Source: Casp-actino8 sp001510455 (GTDB lineage: Bacteria; Actinomycetota; Acidimicrobiia; Acidimicrobiales; Ilumatobacteraceae). Taken from it: a stretch of DNA of 7,149 nucleotides. Below, in pieces: positions 1 through 6,120 of the stretch. Both the position numbers and the translations under genes were made by a program. The DNA is taken from the NCBI GenBank assembly GCA_027592035.1, contig JAQCIK010000049.1:1-7149 (forward strand), read 5' to 3'. Within the stretch, counting starts at the first letter, position 1. Every line of letters starts with the position of its first letter. The notes beneath the pieces were generated by a model. It was not told the origin of the DNA. It worked only from the letters and a program-made list of their open reading frames with translations, and searched no databases.

Positions 1-23
1 GGGTTCGAGCCCCACCCCGGGCA
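1..23 (+). tRNA. 3' end of a tRNA (partial; isotype uncertain, possibly Leu)
   Basis: The window opens inside a T arm. GGG is the end of the 5' T stem, TTCGAGC at 4-10 is a canonical seven-base T loop, and CCCAC at 11-15 closes the stem. CCCGGGC at 16-22 is the 3' strand of the acceptor stem and A23 is the discriminator base. CCA is not encoded (C24 is followed by T25), as is common in actinobacteria. The acceptor 5' strand would have to be GCCCGGG, which together with A73 fits tRNA-Leu. The anticodon lies outside the window, so the isotype is a guess. Confidence 0.72.
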
Positions 24-46
24 CTCGAGCAGGGCGACGACCGTGA

Positions 47-78
47 TGTCACTGAAATCTGCTCGCGGTGTCACTGAA
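47..78 (+). repeat. pair of 10 bp direct repeats TGTCACTGAA, 22 bp apart
   Basis: The identical decamer TGTCACTGAA occurs at 47-56 and 69-78, so the copies start 22 bp apart, about two helical turns. The second copy covers the expected -35 region of the candidate promoter at 91-96. Such an arrangement would suit a tandem transcription factor site. A chance repeat is not excluded, and if translation starts at 68 the second copy would be coding. Confidence 0.45.
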
Positions 79-90
79 TATCGATCGGGG

Positions 91-96
91 TACCGT
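91..96 (+). promoter_or_regulatory. candidate -10 element (TACCGT) for the YihY-family gene
   Basis: TACCGT matches the actinobacterial TAnnnT -10 pattern and ends 7 nt before the GTG at 104. Transcription from it would begin at or next to that GTG, giving a leaderless mRNA. The -35 position (about 68-74) falls on the second copy of a 10 bp direct repeat. The call rests on pattern and spacing only. Confidence 0.35.
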
Positions 97-103
97 CGAA
101 GGA

Positions 104-952
104 GTGAGTTCTCTGCGCCGACGTGTCGACGCTTGGCGAGAGACGTTTCGTGCCTCTCGACTCGGAGAAACCGTCAGTGTCATCGGTGGCGAGTGGTCGA
201 GTCACCAAGTGTCGCGCAACGTTGCGGCGGTCACCTTCTACGGGCTCCTGTCGTTGTTCCCTCTTTTGTATCTGTTCCAGTTCGTGATCGATCTGGTGGG
301 GGAGGTGTCGACCGATCTCGCCGATTCGCTGGGCGAGGCTCTCAGTGAAGATCTGGCGGTTCTCGGACAGAGCGCCGTGGAAGTCGATGACGAAAGTGGG
401 GTGAGAGCGGGTGACGTCGTGGCAGCGGTGTTCGGTCTGCCCCTCGCACTTTGGGGAGCGACGCGTGCGTTCTCGACCCTTTTCGGTGCCAATGACGAGA
501 TCTGGGACGTGCCGAACGAGGAGCGAATCACCGGTGCTCGTCGACGGACGGCCTCGATTCTCGGACTCGTGGTGTTCGCTGTGCGCGTGTTGGTGGTGGC
601 TGGCGCCGCCATCCTGGCCTCGCTGATCGGAGGTGCCGTCGGTTGGGTCCTCGTGGTCGGAGCGGAGATCGCCGCCAATGTGTGGTTGGTGTTCGGTTTG
701 ATGCGCATCGGCTCGGTTCGTCGTCCGTGGTCGGTGTTGTGGCCCGGGGTCATCGGGGCCGCAGTCGGTTTCGCGGCCCTGCAGTTGTGGGGAGCAGTGT
801 TGGCGCGCCAGTGGTCATCGGACGCGACATCGACCCACGCGGCAACCGTCGGCCTCTTGGCCGTCATGTGGGGCCACGTGCTGGTGCTTCAGGTGAGTAC
901 CTCGCTCACCGCGATGCGTCAGGTCTTCAAGGAGCGTCGCCTCAGCGTTTGA
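104..952 (+). CDS. YihY/BrkB-family inner membrane protein
   Basis: The product is an integral membrane protein of the YihY/virulence factor BrkB (formerly 'RNase BN') family, about 282 aa from GTG 104. The family's transport or export role is not settled. Family hallmarks are the first membrane segment (residues ~39-63, with the TFYGLLSLFPLL core) and a last segment (~246-270) rich in Gly, Leu and Trp that ends near a Thr-Ala pair. Hydrophobic stretches at ~103-128, 151-176, 178-200 and 210-234 complete six likely membrane helices, with a charged loop at ~130-150. The C-terminal tail is short and basic. An in-frame GTG at 68 would add 12 residues but has no Shine-Dalgarno. GTG 104 has AAGGAG running directly into it, too close to act, but it lies 7 nt after a -10-like TACCGT, so I prefer it as a leaderless start. 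The stop overlaps the convergent enolase-superfamily gene by 11 bp. Family assignment is firm; the start is uncertain. Confidence 0.88.
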   Translation: MSSLRRRVDAWRETFRASRLGETVSVIGGEWSSHQVSRNVAAVTFYGLLSLFPLLYLFQFVIDLVGEVSTDLADSLGEALSEDLAVLGQSAVEVDDESGVRAGDVVAAVFGLPLALWGATRAFSTLFGANDEIWDVPNEERITGARRRTASILGLVVFAVRVLVVAGAAILASLIGGAVGWVLVVGAEIAANVWLVFGLMRIGSVRRPWSVLWPGVIGAAVGFAALQLWGAVLARQWSSDATSTHAATVGLLAVMWGHVLVLQVSTSLTAMRQVFKERRLSV

Positions 953-2159
953 ACGGGCCGAACGGATCGACGACATCACTCGGAGCGTCGGCCATCGAGA
1001 GGTGGAGATCGTCACCCGTGTACGCATGGGCGCGAGCCACGTCGACGTTCACCTCCACTCCGAGTCCGGGCCGATCGTTCAGCAGCAAACGACCGTCGAC
1101 CACCCGATGTGGCTCGACGAGGAGTTCGGCGTGGAACCCTCCCGAATCGCGGATCGATTCGAGGATCAAGAAGTTCGGCGACACCGCCGCGACCGCGGCA
1201 TTGGCAGCCAGACCGATGGGACCGTTGTAACAGTGGGGGGCGATCTGAGCACCGAAGGCCTCGGCCATCGACGCAATCTTTCGACCCTCGGAAATACCCC
1301 CGCATCGCGCGACGTTGATCTGCAGAATCCCCGCGGCGCGTCGCTCGAGGACTCGAGCGAACTCGTGGCGCGTGGTCAACCTCTCGCCGGTGGCGACGGG
1401 AATCGTCGTCGAGCGTGCCACTTCGGCGTGGCCCTCGATGTCATCGGGAGGCACCGGTTCCTCGAACCACAGCGGGTCGTACGACTCGAGGCGACGGGCC
1501 AGTCTCTTCGCTCCCGAAGGTGTGAATTGGCCGTGCGTGCCGAACAGGATGTCGGCCCGATTTCCGATGGCCTCCCGGATGCGCGCGACGAACTGCTCCG
1601 AGAGTTCGAGGCGTGCCATCGAGGGTTGATGCCCGCCCATCGCCGTATAAGGCCCGGCCGGATCGAACTTCACAGCAGTGAAGCCGCGCTCGACTTCTTC
1701 GAAGGCACGCTGCGCCGCCAGATCGGGATCGACGTAGACGTCGGAGGAGTCGCCGGGTTCCGGGTACAGATACGTGTAGACGCGCAGTGCGTCGTGGACG
1801 CGGCCTCCGAGCAGATCGTGAACCGGTCGTTCGAGAAACTTTCCGTTGATGTCCCAACACGCCATCTCGAGTGCGCTGGTACAGGCCATGAGAGTCGCGT
1901 CGGGCCGCTGTGTGAACCCACGGCCGTAGGCGCGCCTCCAGAAACGTTCGATGAGGAACGGGTCCTCCCCGACGAGGTACTGGTGGGCGAGGTCTTCGAT
2001 GCCGGCGGCGATCACCGCTGGTCGAAAGGTGGCCGCGTAGGCCTCGCCCCATCCTTCGATGCCGTTGTCGGTTCGCAGACGCACCAGAACGAAATAGGTG
2101 CCTCCGAAGGACGGCGGGGGATTGCCGACGACGAACGTTTCGACCTCAGTGATTCTCAT
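942..2159 (-). CDS. mandelate racemase/muconate lactonizing (enolase superfamily) enzyme, sugar-acid dehydratase-like
   Basis: This 405 aa protein has the full enolase-superfamily layout: an N-terminal alpha+beta capping domain (~1-120) and a TIM-barrel domain (~125-370). It resembles D-galactonate dehydratase-type enzymes, which dehydrate sugar acids to 2-keto-3-deoxy acids. Visible active-site positions are K164-x-D166 on strand 2, a GTHG segment at 207-210 where relatives carry Asp-x-His-Gly, E233 of the Phe-Glu-Glu-Pro motif, E259 of the Thr-Gly-Glu-Arg motif, N282 where an Asp is usual, H309 in an Ala-Pro-His-Cys motif, and E334. E233 and E259 are expected Mg ligands and H309 the general acid/base. 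The first Mg-ligand Asp and the dyad Asp appear to be replaced by Gly207 and Asn282, so the exact reaction should not be assumed. ATG 2159 has a strong GGAGG 5 nt upstream and overlaps the upstream dehydrogenase by 14 bp. Superfamily is certain; substrate unknown. Confidence 0.92.
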   Translation of the reverse strand: MRITEVETFVVGNPPPSFGGTYFVLVRLRTDNGIEGWGEAYAATFRPAVIAAGIEDLAHQYLVGEDPFLIERFWRRAYGRGFTQRPDATLMACTSALEMACWDINGKFLERPVHDLLGGRVHDALRVYTYLYPEPGDSSDVYVDPDLAAQRAFEEVERGFTAVKFDPAGPYTAMGGHQPSMARLELSEQFVARIREAIGNRADILFGTHGQFTPSGAKRLARRLESYDPLWFEEPVPPDDIEGHAEVARSTTIPVATGERLTTRHEFARVLERRAAGILQINVARCGGISEGRKIASMAEAFGAQIAPHCYNGPIGLAANAAVAAVSPNFLILESIRDSGGFHAELLVEPHRVVDGRLLLNDRPGLGVEVNVDVARAHAYTGDDLHLSMADAPSDVVDPFGPFKR

Positions 2160-3258
2160 GACGACCTCCGATCACGACGACGTTTCGTAGGGCTGAGCCG
2201 CGGCGGACTCCTTCGAGTGCTGATTCGATCTCGTCGAGCGTGAAGGTGTCCGAGATCAAGGCTTCGAGCTCGAGATCGCCGGCCCGGGCGTGGTCGACGA
2301 GCTCGGGGATGTCGATCGTCGGATCGGACGAACCCATCTTCGAACCCAGTATTCGTTGGCCGGATCCGGCGAGCGCCGATGGATCGACACTGATCGTCGT
2401 TCCATCAGGTGGCATTCCGACGATGACGAGCGAACCGTTGACAGCCACGAGATCGGAGGCCGAGCGGAAAGCGGCCGGCGCACCGGTTGCCACGAACACG
2501 TGGTCGGCGCCCCGACCATTGGTTGCTCGAGTCACCACGTCGGCGGCTTCGGATGGCGAGGAGAAATGACTCGCTCCGAGTCGCACGGCGATTTCCGATT
2601 TCGAATCGGAGGCGTCGACGGCCACGATCGGATACGCGCCGGCGAGAACCGCGCCCTGAATGACGTTGAGTCCGACGCCACCGCAGCCGATCACGACGAC
2701 ACTGTCACCGACCGCGACGCGATCGGTGTTGAGGACCGCTCCGACCCCGGTGATGACGCCACAGGCGAGCAGAGCGGCGGCCGCATCACTCAACGAATCG
2801 TCGACGGGGACCAGCTGTGATCGATGGACGACCACCTGTTCGGCGAAGGCGCCGCATCGCAGCCCTCGTGTGATCGCTTCACCCGATGGTGAGCGAAGTG
2901 GCGAATTCGGACCCAGGTCGGTGACCTGTTCGCACGTGGCCGGGCGACCATTGACACACGACCGACAGTTCGAGCAGTGACGTACGAGGGTGATCACGAC
3001 TCGGGTGCCGACAGGCAACGTCACTCCGGGTCCACCTTCGACGACTCGACCGACGGCCTCGTGACCGAACACGGCGGGAAGGTTCGTCGCCCAGTGGCCG
3101 TCGATGTAAGAGAGATCGCTGTGGCAAATCGCCACGGCATCGACGGCGACTCGAACCTCGTCGTGCTGCGGTGGCTCGAGGACGACGTCCTCGATCGAGA
3201 GCGGTTCGCCCGGGGCGCGACACACTGCGGCCCGAACGCGAACGCCATCGCTTGCCAT
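2146..3258 (-). CDS. zinc-dependent alcohol dehydrogenase (medium-chain MDR family)
   Basis: A 370 aa zinc-containing medium-chain dehydrogenase that likely oxidises an alcohol, polyol or related substrate with NAD in the cytoplasm. Catalytic-zinc residues are C45 (Cys-His-Ser-Asp motif), H66-E67 (Gly-His-Glu) and C166. The structural-zinc lobe has four cysteines at 95, 98, 101 and 109 with the classic x2, x2, x7 spacing. The cofactor site is G191-C-G-G-V-G196, and D215 at the end of the next strand favours NAD over NADP. The overall pattern recalls class III/NDMA-dependent-like dehydrogenases; the substrate cannot be read. The reading frame stays open upstream to 3441, but that extension lacks family similarity and runs across the divergent spacer. 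ATG 3258 fits the normal N terminus and lies 7 nt after a TACGGT box, with no ribosome binding site, so the mRNA may be leaderless. It is the first gene of an operon whose next gene begins inside its 3' end. Confidence 0.93.
   Translation of the reverse strand: MASDGVRVRAAVCRAPGEPLSIEDVVLEPPQHDEVRVAVDAVAICHSDLSYIDGHWATNLPAVFGHEAVGRVVEGGPGVTLPVGTRVVITLVRHCSNCRSCVNGRPATCEQVTDLGPNSPLRSPSGEAITRGLRCGAFAEQVVVHRSQLVPVDDSLSDAAAALLACGVITGVGAVLNTDRVAVGDSVVVIGCGGVGLNVIQGAVLAGAYPIVAVDASDSKSEIAVRLGASHFSSPSEAADVVTRATNGRGADHVFVATGAPAAFRSASDLVAVNGSLVIVGMPPDGTTISVDPSALAGSGQRILGSKMGSSDPTIDIPELVDHARAGDLELEALISDTFTLDEIESALEGVRRGSALRNVVVIGGRHENH
2165..2169 (-). promoter_or_regulatory. Shine-Dalgarno GGAGG for the enolase-superfamily gene
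   Basis: GGAGG (read on the minus strand) sits 5 nt before ATG 2159, inside the last codons of the alcohol dehydrogenase gene. It fixes the start of the downstream enzyme and suits translational coupling or reinitiation. Confidence 0.8.
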
Positions 3259-3265
3259 GCAAGCG

Positions 3266-3271
3266 ACCGTA
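3266..3271 (-). promoter_or_regulatory. candidate -10 element (TACGGT) for the dehydrogenase-enolase operon
   Basis: Read on the minus strand, TACGGT is followed by 7 nt and then the dehydrogenase ATG, the geometry of a leaderless actinobacterial promoter. No good Shine-Dalgarno precedes that ATG. No convincing -35 is seen. Confidence 0.4.
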
Positions 3272-3276
3272 GTCCA

Positions 3277-3286
3277 CGTGATCACG
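3277..3286. promoter_or_regulatory. 10 bp perfect palindrome CGTGATCACG, possible operator
   Basis: CGTGATCACG is a perfect dyad lying 5 bp upstream of the candidate -10 of the dehydrogenase operon, within the -35/-10 spacer, where a bound repressor would block polymerase. GATC-rich words are common in this DNA, and a 9/10 match (GTGATCACG) occurs in coding sequence at 2990-2998, so chance is a real alternative. Confidence 0.3.
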
Positions 3287-3319
3287 ATCTCGTTCCGAAG
3301 GGCCAGCGGGTGTGGCGTG

Positions 3320-3346
3320 CGTGGTCGACTCCGGCGTGCGACCATG
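3320..3346 (+). other. inverted repeat just before the small lipoprotein start
   Basis: CGTGGTCG (3320-3327) pairs with CGACCATG (3339-3346) with one G-T wobble and an 11 nt loop. The right arm touches the weak GGAG (3346-3349), which is only 2 nt from GTG 3352. It could be an RNA hairpin affecting translation or a DNA operator. There is no support beyond the sequence. Confidence 0.3.
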
Positions 3347-3351
3347 GAGCC

Positions 3352-3810
3352 GTGTCGCGCCCGACTCTCAGCCTTCCCGTCGTCATGGTTCTCGTCGGTG
3401 CGATCTCGATCGGATGCCGAGATCAAGATCGACGGGAGCAAGTGCCGCCACCCACGACATCAGCTGACAGTGCGATCGCATCACCCACCGATCCGCCGGC
3501 CACCATGCCTCCCACCAGCACGGCCGAAAAAGTGATTCCGGAAGGTGGAACCCCTCCCACCGAATCGGTGTATCTCGAGGTCGACGCCGACGGAGAACTG
3601 CCGGTGTTGGCTTCCACCGTCGTCGGATCGCCGGTGCGCGTCATCCTCACGTCGTCGATCGAGCGAGGTTTTCGTCTGACGAGCGATGGAACCGAATTGA
3701 CGGGGAAGGCCGTGGCCTTCGAATTCGTCGCCGACGAAGTGCAGCTCTACGAGATCGTCGATGCAGCCTCTGGCGACCTGATCGTCAGCCTCGAGTCGAT
3801 TCTCGATTGA
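3352..3810 (+). CDS. small lipoprotein with a probable cupredoxin-like domain lacking metal ligands
   Basis: From GTG 3352 the product is 152 aa. Residues 1-21 form a lipoprotein signal peptide (hydrophobic core ~6-20) ending in Ile-Gly before lipid-modified C22; the lipobox is acceptable but has Ser at -3 where Leu is usual. Residues ~23-70 are a charged and then Pro/Thr/Ser-rich tether. Residues ~73-152 form a compact beta-rich domain. Its order (GSPVRVILTSS, then a short turn, then FEFVADEVQLYEIVDAASG and a final strand) strongly recalls cupredoxin-like actinobacterial lipoproteins, whose equivalent turn carries a His-x-His-Gly motif. Here that turn is Glu-Arg-Gly-Phe-Arg, and the mature protein has no His and no Cys beyond C22, so it should not bind copper in the usual way. 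The frame is open upstream to 2977, but that part overlaps the dehydrogenase on the other strand and is not credible. Function unknown. Confidence 0.75.
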   Translation: MSRPTLSLPVVMVLVGAISIGCRDQDRREQVPPPTTSADSAIASPTDPPATMPPTSTAEKVIPEGGTPPTESVYLEVDADGELPVLASTVVGSPVRVILTSSIERGFRLTSDGTELTGKAVAFEFVADEVQLYEIVDAASGDLIVSLESILD

Positions 3811-3819
3811 CGATCGGGT

Positions 3820-3833
3820 CGACGATCGCGTCG
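3820..3833. terminator. weak hairpin in the convergent gap (possible terminator)
   Basis: CGACG (3820-3824), a 4 nt ATCG loop and CGTCG (3829-3833) form a short hairpin in the 30 bp gap between two convergent genes. CGATCG also occurs twice nearby (3811-3816 and 3823-3828), giving an alternative pairing. No proper U-run follows on either strand, so intrinsic termination here is speculative. Confidence 0.2.
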
Positions 3834-3840
3834 GGGTGTT

Positions 3841-6069
3841 TCACGAGGGACGACAGGGTTGACCGCGCAATGCTCCACAGGCCGCGACTCCCGACGGAAC
3901 CGGCAGGTTCCGCACGATCGGAAGGACGATCGCTGACGGATGATCGGCGTCGTGAACGATCGAGACCGATTCGCCGGCACTGAGGGTGCGGAACTTCCAC
4001 ACCCCGCGATTTCCGCCGGGTGCATCGATCGTGACGCGCAGACGTGAGCCCGATCTGATGGGGTGAGCGACCGGGAAGATGTCGACTCTGACGGCGGTGA
4101 TCTCCCCGGGTGTGAGAGCGGCAGCATCGGCCGCCACGTGAGTGTGCACGGGCAGGAGCTCGGTCGATTTCGCGACGTCGAGAGCACGATGGCTGGCGCG
4201 TAGCCATCCGCTCTGGATGTAGACCTCCGAACCGTCGGGACGGATCTCGCTGATCGTGACCTCGAGATCGGTGTCGACGGCCGAACTCGTGATCCAGAGA
4301 TCAGCCGATCCCGGGCCGAGGATCACCGCGTCCTCGGTGAACGGGTCGGAGGTGAACACTGCGGCCGTGCCCTCGGGATTGCGCACCCAGTCGTACTGCA
4401 CATCGGCGCGCCAGATACCCGACCCCGAGCCTTCGTAGAACGTTTCGGGAACTGCCGAGGGGTCGGCGACGTAGGTCGTCTCTCCGGTAGTGCCGATGGT
4501 CTCTCCGAGTCGTCCGGTGTCACCGAGTAGGTAGCGCGTTGCGGTCGCCGACGCAACGGGCCAGGAATCGAACGAGGCCGACCAACGCGCCACGGGCGAG
4601 GCGGGTTCTTGACCGTCGGCCGCGCCTTGTTCGAACAGCACGAGGTATGGATCCTCACTTTCGAAGGCAGCGAGAGCATCCTCGTAGCTCAGTCCTTCGA
4701 AACGATTGGTCGCGTCAATAGGGGCGACCGTTCCGTAGAGGCCGGAGCCGAGTGGTCCGGCCACCAACGGGAGTGCCGACAAGTCGGGAGTCTTCTTGGC
4801 CACGTAGAGGCTGAGGAATTCGGCCATTCGCGGGAAGACCGAGGGACTGAGTGACTCGGTGTGGAGGCCGTTCACCATCGTCACGTAGAGATGTGGAGCC
4901 GATGTGAAGTCGTCGATCAGGGCCGGGAAGTGGCCGCCGGTCTGCTCGTCCTGCCACGCACCTGCCATGAAGACAGGCACCTCGATCTTGGGGACGAACA
5001 TGAGTGGGTTGATCTCGTCGCCGATGTCGGCCGCGTAGAACGGATTGTCGTCGATCTCGGCTGTGAGGTCGGGATTCTGCAGACGCAACAGCTGGTTCTC
5101 GGCGCACACTTCGTCGCCGTCGTCCGCTTGTTTCTTCGACCACTCCTGTCCGTACATCTGTGCTTCGCGCATGCGCTCGGCCGTCCACGACACGGCGAAG
5201 CCGGTGTTCAGAATTCCACCCGGGTACAGAGTCGATCGGTAACTGTCGTCGAGAACCGAGATGGGGGTGATCGCATTGAGACTCGGCGGCTGAGTCGACG
5301 CAACGAACAACTGGCTGATTCCGGGATACGAAATACCGACCATGCCCACTTCGTTGTCGAGAACCCAGCTCTGTGCGGCAACGGCTTCGATCACGTCGTA
5401 TCCATCGATGAGTTGCGCTTCTTCGAAAAAGCGATAACTGCCACCGGAACATCCGGTGCCCCGCATGTTCACGCCTACGTAGGCGTAGCCGAGGTTGTTG
5501 AAAAGTAGACCGAACGTCGTGTTGGCCGGATCGCTCGGTGAGTAGCCGGAGTACTCGACGACTGTGGGGTAGGGACCGTTCTCGACCGGCCCGGGGAGCA
5601 TCACGTTGGCCGAGAGGAGTGTGCCGTCGCGAACCTCGACGTATCCGAAGCCCGCTCCGATCACCTGATCGCCGTAGAACGATTGGTCGGGAATCTCGTC
5701 GGCGCCGTACACCGAGACGAGAGGTGTGGTCGCCGATCCATCGGCGGTCGCGACTCGGTAGTCGCCGGGTTCAACGCGTCGGAAGAGCAGGGCGCCGTTC
5801 TCGTCGACGAATCCCGAGGCGACCTCGGTATCGGAGTCGTCCAGAACGACCAACTCGTCGTTCGGAAGCGCCCCAGTGACCGTGATCTGGCGGACGCCGG
5901 GCGCAGCATCGAAGTCCGCCGGAACCGCTTCGGCGGTCACGGTGGTGGTGGGCGCCGGAGTGGTGCTGGCCGGTGACGACTCGTTGGTCGAGCTGTCGTC
6001 ACCCCCGCACGATGCGATGACGAGCGCCGAGGCGAGGGCGAGCGCGGTGAAAGGCCGATTCGTGGTCAT
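3841..6069 (-). CDS. lipoprotein CocE/NonD-family hydrolase (X-Pro dipeptidyl-peptidase S15 class)
   Basis: A 742 aa serine hydrolase anchored outside the cell. Residues 1-20 are a signal peptide with lipobox Ile-Ala-Ser before C21, then a Gly-Asp/Ser/Thr/Pro tether to ~50. A beta-rich module at ~55-125 precedes the alpha/beta-hydrolase domain (~135-430). The nucleophile is S247 in the Gly-Ile-Ser-Tyr-Pro-Gly elbow; D374 (Ala-Trp-Gln-Asp) and H403 (Asn-Gly-Leu-His) complete the triad. Tyr173 or Tyr176 fits the oxyanion tyrosine, and the Arg-Gly-Thr-Gly-Cys-Ser-Gly-Gly loop at 203-210 is typical. The C-terminal ~180 residues look like the jelly-roll domain of S15/CocE proteins. Members cleave X-Pro peptides, esters or acylated amino acids; substrate is not readable here. 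ATG 6069 is chosen for its GGGGAGG and signal peptide; the open frame extends to 6351 but overlaps the divergent peptidase. It converges with the small lipoprotein gene (30 bp gap). Confidence 0.92.
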   Translation of the reverse strand: MTTNRPFTALALASALVIASCGGDDSSTNESSPASTTPAPTTTVTAEAVPADFDAAPGVRQITVTGALPNDELVVLDDSDTEVASGFVDENGALLFRRVEPGDYRVATADGSATTPLVSVYGADEIPDQSFYGDQVIGAGFGYVEVRDGTLLSANVMLPGPVENGPYPTVVEYSGYSPSDPANTTFGLLFNNLGYAYVGVNMRGTGCSGGSYRFFEEAQLIDGYDVIEAVAAQSWVLDNEVGMVGISYPGISQLFVASTQPPSLNAITPISVLDDSYRSTLYPGGILNTGFAVSWTAERMREAQMYGQEWSKKQADDGDEVCAENQLLRLQNPDLTAEIDDNPFYAADIGDEINPLMFVPKIEVPVFMAGAWQDEQTGGHFPALIDDFTSAPHLYVTMVNGLHTESLSPSVFPRMAEFLSLYVAKKTPDLSALPLVAGPLGSGLYGTVAPIDATNRFEGLSYEDALAAFESEDPYLVLFEQGAADGQEPASPVARWSASFDSWPVASATATRYLLGDTGRLGETIGTTGETTYVADPSAVPETFYEGSGSGIWRADVQYDWVRNPEGTAAVFTSDPFTEDAVILGPGSADLWITSSAVDTDLEVTISEIRPDGSEVYIQSGWLRASHRALDVAKSTELLPVHTHVAADAAALTPGEITAVRVDIFPVAHPIRSGSRLRVTIDAPGGNRGVWKFRTLSAGESVSIVHDADHPSAIVLPIVRNLPVPSGVAACGALRGQPCRPS

Positions 6070-6075
6070 GTCGAT

Positions 6076-6082
6076 CCTCCCC
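6076..6082 (-). promoter_or_regulatory. Shine-Dalgarno GGGGAGG for the hydrolase
   Basis: On the minus strand GGGGAGG lies 6 nt before ATG 6069. It fixes the hydrolase start at the signal-peptide methionine and rules out the long upstream extension of the frame. Confidence 0.85.
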
Positions 6083-6083
6083 T

Positions 6084-6099
6084 GACGAAGCAGTTCGTC
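6084..6099 (-). other. 6-4-6 hairpin or dyad in the hydrolase leader
   Basis: GACGAA (6084-6089), loop GCAG and TTCGTC (6094-6099) form a perfect 6 bp stem with a four-base loop. It starts one base upstream of the hydrolase Shine-Dalgarno and downstream of its candidate -10, so it would lie in the 5' untranslated RNA. It could equally be a protein-binding dyad or chance. Confidence 0.4.
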
Positions 6100-6110
6100 G
6101 ATGTCATCCG

Positions 6111-6120
6111 ACTCTACGGT
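6111..6120. promoter_or_regulatory. overlapping divergent -10 candidates
   Basis: On the plus strand TACGGT (6115-6120) lies 5 nt before ATG 6126 of the M20 gene. On the minus strand TAGAGT (6116-6111) would start the hydrolase transcript about 35 nt before its ATG. Both fit TAnnnT and they share two base pairs, so polymerase could use only one at a time. Neither has a clear -35. Confidence 0.35.

Noticed and set aside
1..103. Possible integration (att) site at the tRNA 3' end
   Set aside because: No second copy of the tRNA end, integrase or mobile gene is seen in the window.
238..867. 209-codon minus-strand frame opposite the YihY-family gene
   Set aside because: It has an Ala/Thr/Pro/Arg-rich composition with no motif; the plus strand encodes a coherent six-helix membrane protein.
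1002..2243. 413-codon open frame on the plus strand opposite the enolase-superfamily and dehydrogenase genes
   Set aside because: It is the complement of genuine coding sequence. The predicted product has no recognisable family pattern, and the minus-strand frame carries all the conserved motifs.
2990..2998. Second copy of GTGATCACG
   Set aside because: It lies inside dehydrogenase coding sequence with no promoter nearby. GATC-containing words are common here, so it probably occurs by chance.
2977..3351. Upstream part of the small lipoprotein's open frame
   Set aside because: It lies opposite the dehydrogenase coding sequence and would place the signal peptide in mid-protein.
3259..3441. 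Upstream extension of the alcohol dehydrogenase frame by 61 codons
   Set aside because: It has no similarity to the family N terminus and crosses the divergent spacer into the lipoprotein gene. The family start fits ATG 3258.
4715..5508. Overlapping long open frames opposite to or out of frame with the hydrolase (for example 4715-5452 minus and 4861-5508 plus)
   Set aside because: The products are Arg/Ser-rich or lack domain structure, as expected for frames shadowing GC-rich coding DNA. The hydrolase frame has the complete catalytic triad.
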